A DNA stretch of 64,000 bases from Alteromonas abrolhosensis (GCF_001953635.1 NZ_MEJH01000014.1:1-64000); one strand, 5' to 3'; positions 16,972 through 26,232 are shown, counted from the stretch's first letter. Translations and numbers: made by a program. The notes: generated by a model not told the origin, from the sequence alone.

Positions 16972-17361
16972 ATGGCAGAATATTCAATACTTATCACATC
17001 ATCGCCTTTTCAAGGTGACACGGCTTTGCGCGCCCTTGCGTTTGTGCAAGGCGCCATAGATAACGGCGACGTAGTTAACAACGTTTTCTTTTACAGCGAC
17101 GGTGTACACCATTGTAACAGTTTGATGTTGAAAACCGGGGATGAACTGTTTGCTTATGACGGTTGGAAGGCCCTTGCTGCCGATCATAACGTAAAGTTGA
17201 TGGTGTGCATCACAGCCGCCGTCAAGCGCGGTATTGTCAGCGAAATGGAAGCAAAAGAAAACGGCATAGCACAGGCAAATTTAACGGATCCCTTTGAGCA
17301 AGCTGGTTTAGGCGAGTTCTTCGCTGCACTGCACAACTGTAATAGGCTGGTACAGTTCTAA
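16972..17361 (+). CDS. tusD: Sulfurtransferase complex subunit TusD
   Basis: TusD is the DsrE-like subunit of the TusBCD hexamer that relays sulfur from TusA to TusE for 2-thiolation of the wobble uridine (mnm5s2U) in tRNA-Lys, -Glu and -Gln. The 129-residue protein has the expected fold signals (SSPFQGD, FFYSDGVHH) and the sulfur-carrying Cys79 in LMVCITAAVKRG. It is the first of four genes whose stops and starts touch. The start codon has no free Shine-Dalgarno sequence; the nearest G-run is in the terminator hairpin immediately upstream. Confidence 0.93.
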   Translation: MAEYSILITSSPFQGDTALRALAFVQGAIDNGDVVNNVFFYSDGVHHCNSLMLKTGDELFAYDGWKALAADHNVKLMVCITAAVKRGIVSEMEAKENGIAQANLTDPFEQAGLGEFFAALHNCNRLVQF

Positions 17362-17729
17362 TGGCACATTTACTTATTAGATTTACCCAAAGCCCCTTCT
17401 CTAATGCTAAAAGCCAAGACGGGTTAGATTTTGCGCTTGCTGCAACAAATTATGGGCACGAGGTGAAGGTGCTGTTCGAAAACGAAGGCGTGCTGCAGCT
17501 GGTTAAAGCGGCGTCAATCAAAGGTTTGAAGAACCACACCAAGCGATTAGCTAGTATGCCGTTCTTTGATATAGAAGAATGTTATGTGTGTAAAACGAGC
17601 GCAGAAACTTTTGATGTTGAACACGTACTCGCCAACACTGACTTAATTGAAGAGCTTGAATGCAACTGGGTAACTTCATCTGAAAAAGTTTCATTAATTC
17701 AACGCGTTGACCATGTGGTGACCTTTTGA
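17361..17729 (+). CDS. tusC: Sulfurtransferase complex subunit TusC
   Basis: A 122-residue DsrF-like subunit of the TusBCD sulfur relay. It shares the DsrE/F fold (LLIRFTQSPFSNAKSQDGLD, VKVLFENEGVLQL) but, as in E. coli TusC, acts in structure rather than as the main sulfur carrier. Its ATG shares one base with the tusD stop (TAATG), which implies translational coupling. Confidence 0.93.
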   Translation: MAHLLIRFTQSPFSNAKSQDGLDFALAATNYGHEVKVLFENEGVLQLVKAASIKGLKNHTKRLASMPFFDIEECYVCKTSAETFDVEHVLANTDLIEELECNWVTSSEKVSLIQRVDHVVTF

Positions 17730-18037
17730 TGCTTATTTCCATTTCAACGCCAACCATTTCCGTTGCTGACAAACAGTTTCTTATGGCAGCCCTAGAGCAA
17801 TTAAGCGTAGATGTCTGTGTGGTTTGCATAGGTGACGGGGTTTACGCCCCTACAATCGAAAGTTTGTTTTTTGAAGAATTAACGAATCACTTGAAAGAAG
17901 AATCACCACTTAATTTGGCATTTGTCGATAGCGATGCATCGGCAAGAGGTGCTAAGTTGCCAGAGCAAGCCATGTCTATCACTTCCAGAGAGTTTGCTGC
18001 TTTGTCAGCAAAAAATACGCATTGGGTAACCCTTTAA
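17729..18037 (+). CDS. tusB: Sulfurtransferase complex subunit TusB
   Basis: A 102-residue DsrH-like subunit, the third member of TusBCD. It is small and weakly conserved, starting [11 protein letters not shown] and carrying [15 protein letters not shown] in the middle. The ATG at 17729 overlaps the tusC stop (TGATG), so I prefer it to a TTG one codon earlier. Position in the operon is the strongest evidence for its identity. Confidence 0.88.
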   Translation: MLISISTPTISVADKQFLMAALEQLSVDVCVVCIGDGVYAPTIESLFFEELTNHLKEESPLNLAFVDSDASARGAKLPEQAMSITSREFAALSAKNTHWVTL

Positions 18038-18384
18038 TGACACAAGAAACCTTTAGCTTTACCTATAATGGTCAAGAGATCCCTACTGATAAAGCCGGCT
18101 ATTTACTCGACTACACGCTTTGGGAAGAAGGTATGGTTGAGTTGCTGGCTCAACAAGAGAACATCGAGCTTACTGATGCCCATTGGGAAGTCGTTCGATT
18201 CGTACGCGCGTTTTACGAAGAATATGAAACCAGTCCCGCTATTCGTGCCCTCGTAAAAGCTATGGCAAACAAATTTGGCCCAGAAAAAGGTAATAGTCGT
18301 TATCTTCAACGATTATTTAAAAAAGGCCCGGCTAAGCAAGCCACCAAACTGGCTGGATTACCAAAACCAGCGAAATGCTTGTAA
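18037..18384 (+). CDS. tusE: Sulfurtransferase TusE (DsrC/TusE family)
   Basis: TusE takes the persulfide from TusBCD and passes it to MnmA for tRNA thiolation. The 115-residue protein has the DsrC fold ([17 protein letters not shown]) and ends PKPAKCL, with the family's sulfur-accepting cysteine in the second-to-last position. The ATG shares a base with the tusB stop (TAATG). In E. coli tusE is elsewhere on the chromosome; here it is fused to the tusDCB operon, as in several marine gammaproteobacteria. Confidence 0.94.
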   Translation: MTQETFSFTYNGQEIPTDKAGYLLDYTLWEEGMVELLAQQENIELTDAHWEVVRFVRAFYEEYETSPAIRALVKAMANKFGPEKGNSRYLQRLFKKGPAKQATKLAGLPKPAKCL

Positions 18385-18427
18385 AGGCGAAGTTGAAAAG
18401 GCCATGCATCCTTAGTTCCATTTTCCG

Positions 18428-19204
18428 TCAATCGCACTGTTCCGGAAAAGAGTACACTGTCTCTGTACAAGGAGTTTGGCCCTCACTCGCATAGCAAATA
18501 CGCATACTCACTGTTCTGTTGCAAATTCCTGGAGAAATGGTCTCTAAAATATTTGAAGAGTCTAGACCAGGACCAACATAAGCCCCCCAATATTGGTTTT
18601 TTGCGTGGTTTTTAGCAAGTTCTCTTCGGCACTGCTCGTCGTCAGTAGTGGTATTAGTTGTTTCATCTATTTCGCCATCCATGAATGCTAGCGCATGGGT
18701 CATCCCATCGATTTTAGACATGCCTCTCTCTAGGCTTAGTGGTACCGAATTTAACTTATATTTATGATTTGTAGAGAGTTCCGACATAAAGTCAAGTCTA
18801 AAAACCAAACGATTCTCAGCATCACCAACAATAGCAAAGCTAGACTTTCCACTTAAGTCACGATAAACGTTAAGGTCTACTGAATGGCCATCGATTTCAA
18901 TTTCTAGACCAGTCAATTCCTCACCTTTACCTACATCATTGAGACTCAAATTTTTATCGTTAACGTTGTTTATAATACGACTTTCAATTTGGTTACTGAG
19001 CACTTTTTGCCCCATCGCTCCTTTGTAGTATTCAGAAACAACATAGCATGTGGCTGATGTTTTAGATGAAGCATCTGTTAGTGAAGTAAACGAGGCCTTT
19101 TTCGAGCTTTTGAGGGAGTTCGGCTGCCCAGGTTCAATCATGGTCGTAGCATTCGCTATTGCGGGTAAGAGTACTAACGCAGCTAAAATTCCTATTTTAT
19201 TCAT
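18428..19204 (-). CDS. Secreted protein of unknown function
   Basis: I do not recognise this 258-residue protein. It has a clear signal peptide (residues 1-19, cut after AIANA). The mature part has Cys residues in CYVVSEYY, in DDEQCRREL, and four near the end (ICNRT, RICYAS, TPCTE, EQCD), suggesting disulfides in the periplasm or outside the cell. The gene stands alone on the minus strand, convergent with tusE only 43 bp away, and is followed upstream by a long AT-rich stretch. It may be an accessory gene. Confidence 0.7.
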   Translation of the reverse strand: MNKIGILAALVLLPAIANATTMIEPGQPNSLKSSKKASFTSLTDASSKTSATCYVVSEYYKGAMGQKVLSNQIESRIINNVNDKNLSLNDVGKGEELTGLEIEIDGHSVDLNVYRDLSGKSSFAIVGDAENRLVFRLDFMSELSTNHKYKLNSVPLSLERGMSKIDGMTHALAFMDGEIDETTNTTTDDEQCRRELAKNHAKNQYWGAYVGPGLDSSNILETISPGICNRTVSMRICYASEGQTPCTETVYSFPEQCD

Positions 19205-19699
19205 TGAAAAGTCCTTATTTCTTATTTCTTACTGTGTAAATGTAGATTGCAACCTCCCTTCAATCAATATTTTTGTTCAAAAATACACATTATAATTTGA
19301 TAATTTATATTATGCTTATAAATGAAATATTCCTTTTTTCTCATTAACTATCAGTCCACTTGAGCTATCTGGGGAAAACTTTATTCTTACATTTATTCCC
19401 TTTTTTAATCACAGGGTCATTTACTCATTACATACGCACTTTCTAGCGCTCTAGTGTGGACCCCAGTTACTGCCCCTCTGCCAGGAGCGCTTGATCAGTA
19501 GCTACTCTTCTTGAAACTTGATTTTAGGTTGCTACCACAAAACTCACACTATTAGGTCATTGTTTAAGCGTTGGTGTTGATATTGCAATACCCCATTTAC
19601 ATTAGCGTTTTATTTCCTGTTTCTGGCACATTTTTCATACTTGCCACTATAGGACACCGTAAACGTGAATGTTTTACATAAATGGACATAGGAGGCTGT
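19205..19699. other. AT-rich intergenic stretch
   Basis: About 495 bases between the divergent starts of the secreted-protein gene and the host-attachment-family gene. It is rich in A/T runs on the left half. I see no tRNA, clear hairpin or credible short gene; it should contain both promoters. The ATG at 19682 is rejected as a start in favour of 19700. Confidence 0.4.
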
Positions 19700-20137
19700 A
19701 TGACAGTTCAACGACACTACGTAATTGTGGCTAACCACGACGACGCTATCGCTTACACCTATACCAATCACGGAAGTGCGCTAGTTGAAGTAAAAAAATG
19801 GCACAATGAGTTCAGTGATGCTAGTGACCAAGATATCTACACGGACAGGCCCGGCCGACAGTCTGCGCCAGCTTCTCAAGTACCCGGCGTTGACAGTATG
19901 AATCGCAAAGATGCAGCAGAGTTAGAGGACGAACGCTTCGCTAGCGACATTGCTGATTGGCTAGACGGCGAGCGAAAGAAAGGCGCCCTAGGGTCTATAG
20001 ATATAATTAGCGGTCCAGGCTTTTTAGGAAAACTGAGAAATGGCATGTCTTCGGAATGTGCTGATGTAGTAGATAAAGAAGTAACCAAAAACGTCCTCGG
20101 TGCCGATGAAGAGACCTTGTTGTCTTACCTTAAGTAA
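19700..20137 (+). CDS. Host-attachment family protein (Host_attach / baeRF-like)
   Basis: A 145-residue cytoplasmic protein that resembles the 'required for attachment to host cells' family (PF10116), related in fold to the release-factor eRF1 domain-2 superfamily. The N terminus VQRHYVIVANHDDAIAYTYT, the middle DRPGRQ and the EDERFASDIADWL and IISGPGFLGKLR segments fit. Despite the family name, its biochemical role is not known. The ATG at 19700 is preceded by GGAGG, so it is preferred over the one at 19682. A strong terminator follows. Confidence 0.78.
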   Translation: MTVQRHYVIVANHDDAIAYTYTNHGSALVEVKKWHNEFSDASDQDIYTDRPGRQSAPASQVPGVDSMNRKDAAELEDERFASDIADWLDGERKKGALGSIDIISGPGFLGKLRNGMSSECADVVDKEVTKNVLGADEETLLSYLK

Positions 20138-20170
20138 TACGTTGATGCCTTACGTTTTATAAGCTATCAG

Positions 20171-20205
20171 TGGCGGCATGCATTTTTCCTGTGCCGCCAT
20201 TTTTC
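20171..20205 (+). terminator. Rho-independent terminator after the host-attachment-family gene
   Basis: TGGCGGCA (20171-20178) and TGCCGCCA (20192-20199) form an 8 bp GC-rich stem followed by five T. Confidence 0.85.
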
Positions 20206-20246
20206 CTTCGCTCACTAGCAGATATCTAGACTGATATTAGTCTAGT

Positions 20247-20951
20247 TTATTCAGCCTTTAGCAATGCTGGCTCGCCTATTACCTCAGCGTTTTTAAACGT
20301 TTTTACCTGTGTCACTTCAAGGTCTGTATAAAGACGAGGATGATCTAGCATAAATTCAACGTCATTATTTAGCGCCCCTCCTGTGTCCGTAGTTAGCCAT
20401 GTTTCTATTGCCTTTGCGTCGTGAGGTAGAAAGCAAGGTATTGATTTTTCATGATACTGGCTAAAACCTTCAACTGGCGGGCGTGTTACTACAGCACAAG
20501 AAAACAAACCATTGCTAAAGCGTCGATAAACAGCCCCAACGAGTAATGCTCCACAGGTGGGTTTCATCAAATAGTGTGCTTTGCCTTTACCAACAGGATT
20601 TGATTCCCCTACCGCGGTTGCCACTACTATCGCCCGTCGTTCCCGAATGAACTTACTCCAATACGGGCTATCCAAATTACGCGCATTAAACGTTGTTCTG
20701 TCACCAACTTTAAGTACGTTTCCGTCAGGTCTAGCGTCAAACCACCAGGTAGCATCGATTGTGCTATCGCGGGACACAATTAAGTTGGTTATTTGCCTTT
20801 CTGGTGTTCTTCCAAAGGCAGGATAAAAATTAATAACTTTACTCGTGGAAGACTCATTAACAAACAGCGGGATAGTTTGTGTAAGTCCTACTTCTTCAAG
20901 TAGCGCAATAACGGCAGGTGAGTCAGTAACGCGCTGTATAAATCCGCACAT
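20247..20951 (-). CDS. SRAP-family protein (HMCES/YedK-like), divergent
   Basis: SRAP proteins crosslink covalently to abasic sites in single-stranded DNA through Cys2 and protect them. This 234-residue protein begins MCGF, so Cys2 is exposed after Met removal, and has the conserved NAR (TTFNARNLDSPYW), a candidate active-site Glu in AVGES, and the late His-x4-Pro element (YHEKSIPCFL). The usual FYEW is absent and the region around it is rewritten (VGESNPVGKGKAHYLMKP), so it is a distant member. It stands alone on the minus strand. No LexA box was found close to the start by eye. Confidence 0.8.
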   Translation of the reverse strand: MCGFIQRVTDSPAVIALLEEVGLTQTIPLFVNESSTSKVINFYPAFGRTPERQITNLIVSRDSTIDATWWFDARPDGNVLKVGDRTTFNARNLDSPYWSKFIRERRAIVVATAVGESNPVGKGKAHYLMKPTCGALLVGAVYRRFSNGLFSCAVVTRPPVEGFSQYHEKSIPCFLPHDAKAIETWLTTDTGGALNNDVEFMLDHPRLYTDLEVTQVKTFKNAEVIGEPALLKAE

Positions 20952-21013
20952 GTATCCCTACTCTCCTTTATCGTAAATAGTAAACCTAAACGTATCAGAA
21001 GAACCGTTAAAAT

Positions 21014-21047
21014 AAAAAAGGAAACGACTAATTGCCGTTTCCTTTTT
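21014..21047 (-). terminator. Terminator after the S9 peptidase gene
   Basis: AAAAAGGAAACG and its complement CGTTTCCTTTTT around an eight-base loop form a stem with A and T runs on both sides, so it may work in both directions. It starts 24 bases after the peptidase stop. Confidence 0.8.
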
Positions 21048-21070
21048 AAATGATACAAGTAGGTTTAAGG

Positions 21071-23035
21071 TTACTGAGTGTGCTTGTCTAAAAACTTGAT
21101 CATTGCTTCCCAGCGCTCGATGTTGTTTTCAGGCTTATAGAAACCGTGACCTTCGCCTGACTTCATCATCCATTCATAGGGCAAATCGCGCTTTTCTAAC
21201 TCTGCACGTAAAGCAAACGCATGCTCTTTAGGCACACGCTCGTCTTCTTCACCTTGAATAATGAAAACAGGCACTTTTATTTTATCGACGTTCTTTACCG
21301 GAGACTGCAAATCCCTTTGTGCCCCGATTGGAAGGACTTGATTAAGATAATTAATACCTGATTGATTTTCAGGAATATCACCTTTCTCAAACATCATATC
21401 TAAATCGTATACACCTACGAAACCAATTGTGCATTGGTAAAGGTCAGGCTCGCGGATCACATTCTGTAATGCGGCATACCCACCATATGAACCACCGTAA
21501 ACACACATGCGGTCTTTATCGACTATGCCTTGTTTAACAAGATGCATTGTACCGTCAGTCATATCATCAATCATGGTGGTGCCCCACTTACGGAACCCCG
21601 ACTTTTCAAACGGTAGACCATAACCACCCGATCCACGGAAGTTCGGTTGCAACACTGCGTATCCATGTGACGCTAATACCTTGGCATCGCTGTCCATATC
21701 ACTTAATGCGTCATAAGGACCATGCGGACCACCGTGAGGAAGTAAAACAAAAGGAAGGTCTTTAGCAGCGCCGTTAGGAAGGGTTAGTACAGCTGATATT
21801 TCCTGGCCGTCTCTTGCGTTGTAGGTAATTAGTTGTGATTTAGGAATCGTTAAATCTTTAAGCCAAGGCTTAGCTTCAGCAAGTTTAACCAGCTTTCGTG
21901 CGGATTTATCAAATAGGTAAAAAACAGTGGGGTTGTTCGCATTACCTACACGAAAGATAACTTGATTTGTATCGTTAGTAGAAGACGTTTGTTCAACCAA
22001 TTGTCCTTTAAAGGTATTTGTTAAGCTTGCCAATACCTTTTGTTCTTCAACATACTGAGTACCGTCTAAAAATACCGCGTCAATGCCTAAATATTCAAAA
22101 GACGCGCCTTGAACTTCTCTAACCTGCCCATTTTGAATGTGAAGAATTGGAGTAACATCTACTTTGTCGTGTGCATATAGGACTGTGTGCTTTTTTGTAT
22201 CTACATTGAAAGTAGCGATAGCGCGTGTATCTGTTTCAATGGTACTTAAACCAACCAGAGTTTTGTTATCAGCTAAAAAAACTAAAGGTTGGAAAAAAGG
22301 GTCATATGCACCGGCTTCATATGCGGTATACCACTCACTTTCTGGCGAAGACCTGACAATTAAAGTTTGCTTGTTATCTTCGTTAGGATCTGCGTTATAC
22401 ATCGCCAAAACGTTACCATTGGTACCGGTTATTACACCTGCACCGCTGCCCGCATAGCGACGCAGTGGCATTCTTCCCATTGCACTTTTACGGCCGTTAC
22501 TCACTTTCATCTTATAAAGATCTAAGTAAGGTTCTTTTGCGGTTAAGTCAACGCTATATACCACAACAGCGTCAGGCTCTGATGGTAAGTAATCGACAAT
22601 TTGAGAAAACCGCTTGTCGCCACTTTCTGAACGCCAACCTGTTAGTATTGTACTGTCGCTGCCATCAGCATTCATTGCAATAAGTTCGCCGGTAGGCATT
22701 GGCTGCTCAAAGGATCCCACTTCACGAGCCATTGTTAACAAAAGGCGATCGTCGTTTAGCCAGTTAAATGTACTGACTGACTCTTTGCCGCGACCTCGCG
22801 TAATTGATACAACTTCTTGTTTTTTAATATCTAAAATCGTCAGCGAAATTAAGCCATCTTCGCTGCGAGATGTTGAGGCTAAGTAAGTACCTTCTGGGGA
22901 AATTTTAATATCCAAATATTGAGCATGCTTTGCATACTTCTCAATAATAGGACGCTGAACTTCCGCATAAGATGCGAAAGAAAAAGCAAGGCTTCCCAGC
23001 ATTATCGTTTTCAAAAAAGAAAAACGCGCTTTCAT
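21071..23035 (-). CDS. Exported S9 family prolyl-oligopeptidase-type peptidase
   Basis: A 654-residue serine peptidase of family S9 (acylaminoacyl-peptidase / dipeptidyl-peptidase type). It begins with a signal peptide (1-24, cut after ASYA), so it acts in the periplasm or outside. Residues 30-390 form the beta-propeller that filters substrates by size; the C-terminal alpha/beta-hydrolase carries Ser near 515 (YGGSYGGYA), Asp near 597 (QGEEDERVP) and His near 629 (GEGHGFY). It lies right behind the TonB-dependent receptor gene, a pair typical of peptide-scavenging Alteromonadales: the receptor probably imports what the peptidase then trims. A terminator-like hairpin stands between the two genes. 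Confidence 0.92.
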   Translation of the reverse strand: MKARFSFLKTIMLGSLAFSFASYAEVQRPIIEKYAKHAQYLDIKISPEGTYLASTSRSEDGLISLTILDIKKQEVVSITRGRGKESVSTFNWLNDDRLLLTMAREVGSFEQPMPTGELIAMNADGSDSTILTGWRSESGDKRFSQIVDYLPSEPDAVVVYSVDLTAKEPYLDLYKMKVSNGRKSAMGRMPLRRYAGSGAGVITGTNGNVLAMYNADPNEDNKQTLIVRSSPESEWYTAYEAGAYDPFFQPLVFLADNKTLVGLSTIETDTRAIATFNVDTKKHTVLYAHDKVDVTPILHIQNGQVREVQGASFEYLGIDAVFLDGTQYVEEQKVLASLTNTFKGQLVEQTSSTNDTNQVIFRVGNANNPTVFYLFDKSARKLVKLAEAKPWLKDLTIPKSQLITYNARDGQEISAVLTLPNGAAKDLPFVLLPHGGPHGPYDALSDMDSDAKVLASHGYAVLQPNFRGSGGYGLPFEKSGFRKWGTTMIDDMTDGTMHLVKQGIVDKDRMCVYGGSYGGYAALQNVIREPDLYQCTIGFVGVYDLDMMFEKGDIPENQSGINYLNQVLPIGAQRDLQSPVKNVDKIKVPVFIIQGEEDERVPKEHAFALRAELEKRDLPYEWMMKSGEGHGFYKPENNIERWEAMIKFLDKHTQ

Positions 23036-23053
23036 TTTTTTATTTTCTCCATG

Positions 23054-23080
23054 AAAAAAGCCTCCGATAGACGGAGGCTT
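23054..23080 (-). terminator. Terminator hairpin between the TonB receptor and S9 peptidase genes
   Basis: On the minus strand GCCTCCG / CGGAGGC with a short loop is followed by six T, 20 bases after the receptor stop and directly before the peptidase start. It probably lowers, rather than abolishes, transcription into the peptidase gene. Confidence 0.8.
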
Positions 23081-23099
23081 GTTAGTTCAAGTCGTTCTA

Positions 23100-26033
23100 T
23101 TAGAAGTTGTATTTAACGTTAGCAAATACTCTTCGACCAATAAAGTCATACTGCGAATACAAAGCAGTATTACCTAACTCAAAACCACTTGCAGATAGTT
23201 GCGGCGGTTTTTTGTCGAATAAGTTAGCTACACCAACTGTAAAATCGAAGTCTTCGTAAGCAAATGAACTTGATACCGCGTGATATGTCGTCCACTTAGT
23301 CTCGTCGATAAACCTAACAGTTTCACCGTTAAGTGTCGTGGTGTTAGTCTCGCTTCCGTAGTACTCGTAGTCGTTAGTAGAATCGAAGTAACTCGCTGTC
23401 CACGTTACGCTCCAGTCGTCTTTACCATAGGTTAGACGCGCAACACCAACGTGCTTAGGCAGACCATTTTCACCCACTTCGTTGTTATACGGAGAATCAT
23501 CAAACAATAGGCCGAACTTTTCAATCTGCATAGTATGTTCTACGCGGAAACGAACATTACCCCAATCGAACTCTTCATCGTATGTGAAGTTGTAGTCAAC
23601 ACCGCGTACACGCTGATATGCGATGTTCACATAACCGCCGTTAACCTGGTCGATACCATAATCATTTGCGTCCGAACCATCTCTACGTGTAAACAAGTTA
23701 CACAGCGGCTCGTTAGCAAAATCGATAGAGTTATAACAACGGTTTACGATGTCAGCACCACCAAGGTTGTCAATCTCATTTGAAATTTCAATGTTGAAGT
23801 AATCAATCGAGAAAGCGTATGTGTCTTCTGGGCTGGTAAGCACAAGGCCGATACCTTCTGCAACAGAGGTTTCAGCTTCCAGACGACCTACACCACCACT
23901 AGTAACAAGTAATGCAGAGCTTCCACCTTGCTCGTAGTCTTCAGGAACACCTTCAGCTCGACAGTTTGCTACTACGGTGTCAGAGATTGCACCGGCGTTA
24001 AACTGGTTAACATAGTCAAGACACGGGTCGATAGCTAACTGGCCTGCGAACCCTGTTTGTTCTGCAAGATATAGCTCGTATAGCGCAGGAGCACGGAACG
24101 ATGTACCGCGGCTGGCACGAATGCTAACACCATCGATAATTGACCAGTTCAGACCTAATTTATACGTGGTGTCACTACCGTAAGTATCAACGTCATTCCA
24201 GCGGCCAGAAGCCGTTAGATCAAGTTTTTCGAAACCTGTTACGTCTTCAAGAAGTGGAATTTTAACTTCCGCATAAATTGCTTTGGTTAACTGGTCACCC
24301 GCGGTGATACCCGCACCAGAAAGACCCCACGAATTACCGTTTAGCGTGTTCTCCCCAGGGGTATCTTCAATTTCGTCTTTTTGAATTTGGAAACCAAAAG
24401 CGGCACCCACTTCACCCGCTGGTAAAGAGATCAAGTCACCTGTTACATAACCTTCAAGGGTTTGTTGGTCGTAAGTTGTTTGGCCGTAATCACGACCAAA
24501 TAAGAACGCTTCTTGTGCTGGAGTTCTGTTACCGAAAAGGAACTGAGGATCAGTCCATGGGATATCTACACACGTGTTGCCGCTAAACTCTGTTACTTCA
24601 CCAGAGCAGCTCACACCGTCAGCCGCATTAAACTGGGCCATTAGCATTGCGTCGTTATAGATGATGTCCTGTTCGTATTTTCCGTCGTTGTAACTGTACT
24701 GGTAAGATAAGTCCCAAGTCCAGAAGCCAATATCGCCGGTAGCACCAACAACACCACGGGTATAGTCAACTTGAATTTCTGAGCTAAAGTGGTCAGTTAA
24801 CGCAACAGGGAATACAGAACCATCACCATCAAAGCCATCTAAAACATCGGTAGATAGCGTACCAACATCCGCAGTCCAGAACTGACGATAGTCATCAGTC
24901 TTTGTTGTACGACGGCTGTGAATAAATTCACCGTAAACAACTACATCATCAGTAAGATTGTATTCGCCAGTAGCATAAATTGAAGCGTTTTGCGTTTCTG
25001 GTACAACAGTTTGCTGGCCTAAGAATGGATGATTTTGATCCCACCAACCTTCACTGGCATAGTTATCGTTGAACGAAACCGGATACCAGCCTTCTGGTGT
25101 TGTAAAGCCAACGTTAGCATCGTTAATACTTTCGTATCCGTTATTCGCGAAAAAGTTGTCGTAATCAAATGCAGCCTGCAAACTGCCGCCATAAGCTGAA
25201 GATACACCACCATATAGCCATAACCCGTAACCTGTTTCGCTACAGTGGTAATCGCCAGTACGCGGATCGATAGGATCGGTACGCGAACCATCCTCAGCAA
25301 ACTGTAGACGTTCAGTACAGTTGAAGTAGTCACGGTCGCCGCGGCGAAGCATTGACACCTTGCGGTAGTCAGCAGTCACACGGAATGAGCCTTCTGCGTA
25401 CTCTTCACCAAAAGAGATGTTAATACGGCGATCTTCACCGCCAGATTCCATCGGCTGGCTAATATCAACGTTTAACGTCTTCTCGTCACCTTTCTTGGTG
25501 ATGATGTTAATTACACCGGCTACCGCGTCTGAACCATACAGTGCTGATGCACCGTCTTTTAAGATTTCAACACGCTCAATTGCTGAAAGTGGAATGCTGT
25601 TCAAGTCGAATGCAGATACAGCACCGCGTGTACCCGCAGGTCCAGCACGACGGCCGTTTAATAGAATAAGCGTACGGTTTGCACCTAGGCCGCGAAGACC
25701 AACAGTCTCTGCACCAGTACCGCCATCAGTTACATAACCAACCGTTAACGCTGCAGTTATTTGGCTTGAACCCGCCGCAGCTGTACTTGTACGAAGTAAT
25801 TCGCCCAGCGTTTTGAGGCCTTCACCTTCAGCATCTTCTACAGAAATAATATCGATAGGTGTGTCATTCGCAAAAGAGTCAGTTCGAATGCGAGAGCCTA
25901 CTACTGAAATCTGTTCTACAGACTCTGCACTATTGTCGGCTTCTTCTTGAGCGGCTACGAATGTAGCACTTCCAAGTCCAAGCGCAACGATTATCCCCTG
26001 AGATAATCGGTTAAGTGTGTTTCGATTTTCCAT
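23100..26033 (-). CDS. TonB-dependent outer-membrane receptor
   Basis: A 977-residue outer-membrane receptor. A signal peptide (about 1-28, cut after FVAAQ) leads into a plug domain (about 55-190: TPIDIISVEDAEGEGLKTLGELL, TVGLRGLGANRTLILLNGRR, RVEILKDGASALYGSDAVAG) and a large beta-barrel ending in aromatic F (FANVKYNF), the signal for BAM. It is of the large class seen in marine Alteromonadales with unknown oligopeptide or carbohydrate substrates; siderophore specificity is not indicated. I start at the ATG at 26033, preceded by AGGGAA, rather than 37 codons upstream. The S9 peptidase gene follows it. Confidence 0.93.
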   Translation of the reverse strand: MENRNTLNRLSQGIIVALGLGSATFVAAQEEADNSAESVEQISVVGSRIRTDSFANDTPIDIISVEDAEGEGLKTLGELLRTSTAAAGSSQITAALTVGYVTDGGTGAETVGLRGLGANRTLILLNGRRAGPAGTRGAVSAFDLNSIPLSAIERVEILKDGASALYGSDAVAGVINIITKKGDEKTLNVDISQPMESGGEDRRINISFGEEYAEGSFRVTADYRKVSMLRRGDRDYFNCTERLQFAEDGSRTDPIDPRTGDYHCSETGYGLWLYGGVSSAYGGSLQAAFDYDNFFANNGYESINDANVGFTTPEGWYPVSFNDNYASEGWWDQNHPFLGQQTVVPETQNASIYATGEYNLTDDVVVYGEFIHSRRTTKTDDYRQFWTADVGTLSTDVLDGFDGDGSVFPVALTDHFSSEIQVDYTRGVVGATGDIGFWTWDLSYQYSYNDGKYEQDIIYNDAMLMAQFNAADGVSCSGEVTEFSGNTCVDIPWTDPQFLFGNRTPAQEAFLFGRDYGQTTYDQQTLEGYVTGDLISLPAGEVGAAFGFQIQKDEIEDTPGENTLNGNSWGLSGAGITAGDQLTKAIYAEVKIPLLEDVTGFEKLDLTASGRWNDVDTYGSDTTYKLGLNWSIIDGVSIRASRGTSFRAPALYELYLAEQTGFAGQLAIDPCLDYVNQFNAGAISDTVVANCRAEGVPEDYEQGGSSALLVTSGGVGRLEAETSVAEGIGLVLTSPEDTYAFSIDYFNIEISNEIDNLGGADIVNRCYNSIDFANEPLCNLFTRRDGSDANDYGIDQVNGGYVNIAYQRVRGVDYNFTYDEEFDWGNVRFRVEHTMQIEKFGLLFDDSPYNNEVGENGLPKHVGVARLTYGKDDWSVTWTASYFDSTNDYEYYGSETNTTTLNGETVRFIDETKWTTYHAVSSSFAYEDFDFTVGVANLFDKKPPQLSASGFELGNTALYSQYDFIGRRVFANVKYNF

Positions 26034-26203
26034 ATTTATTCCCTGGAATTTGGCTTTCAGCACAAACAGAAATACCAATAGGCAAGTCCGTTTATCCATG
26101 AAGCTTCTTTTTTTAAGTGGAATGTAAATAAGACCTATTTTCAATAAGATACTAACGGTTCATCTACATTTCATTAATGTTACGACCAGCGCAACATTAG
26201 CCA

Positions 26204-26232
26204 AAAGTATAAGATATAATTGTAGGTGTCAA
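26204..26232 (-). promoter_or_regulatory. Possible sigma70 promoter of the TonB receptor gene
   Basis: Minus-strand TTGACA (26227-26232) and TACTTT (26204-26209), 17 bp apart. The 26034-26435 intergenic stretch is about 400 bp and otherwise shows no gene; this is the best promoter match in it. The resulting leader of about 170 nt is long. Confidence 0.4.
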
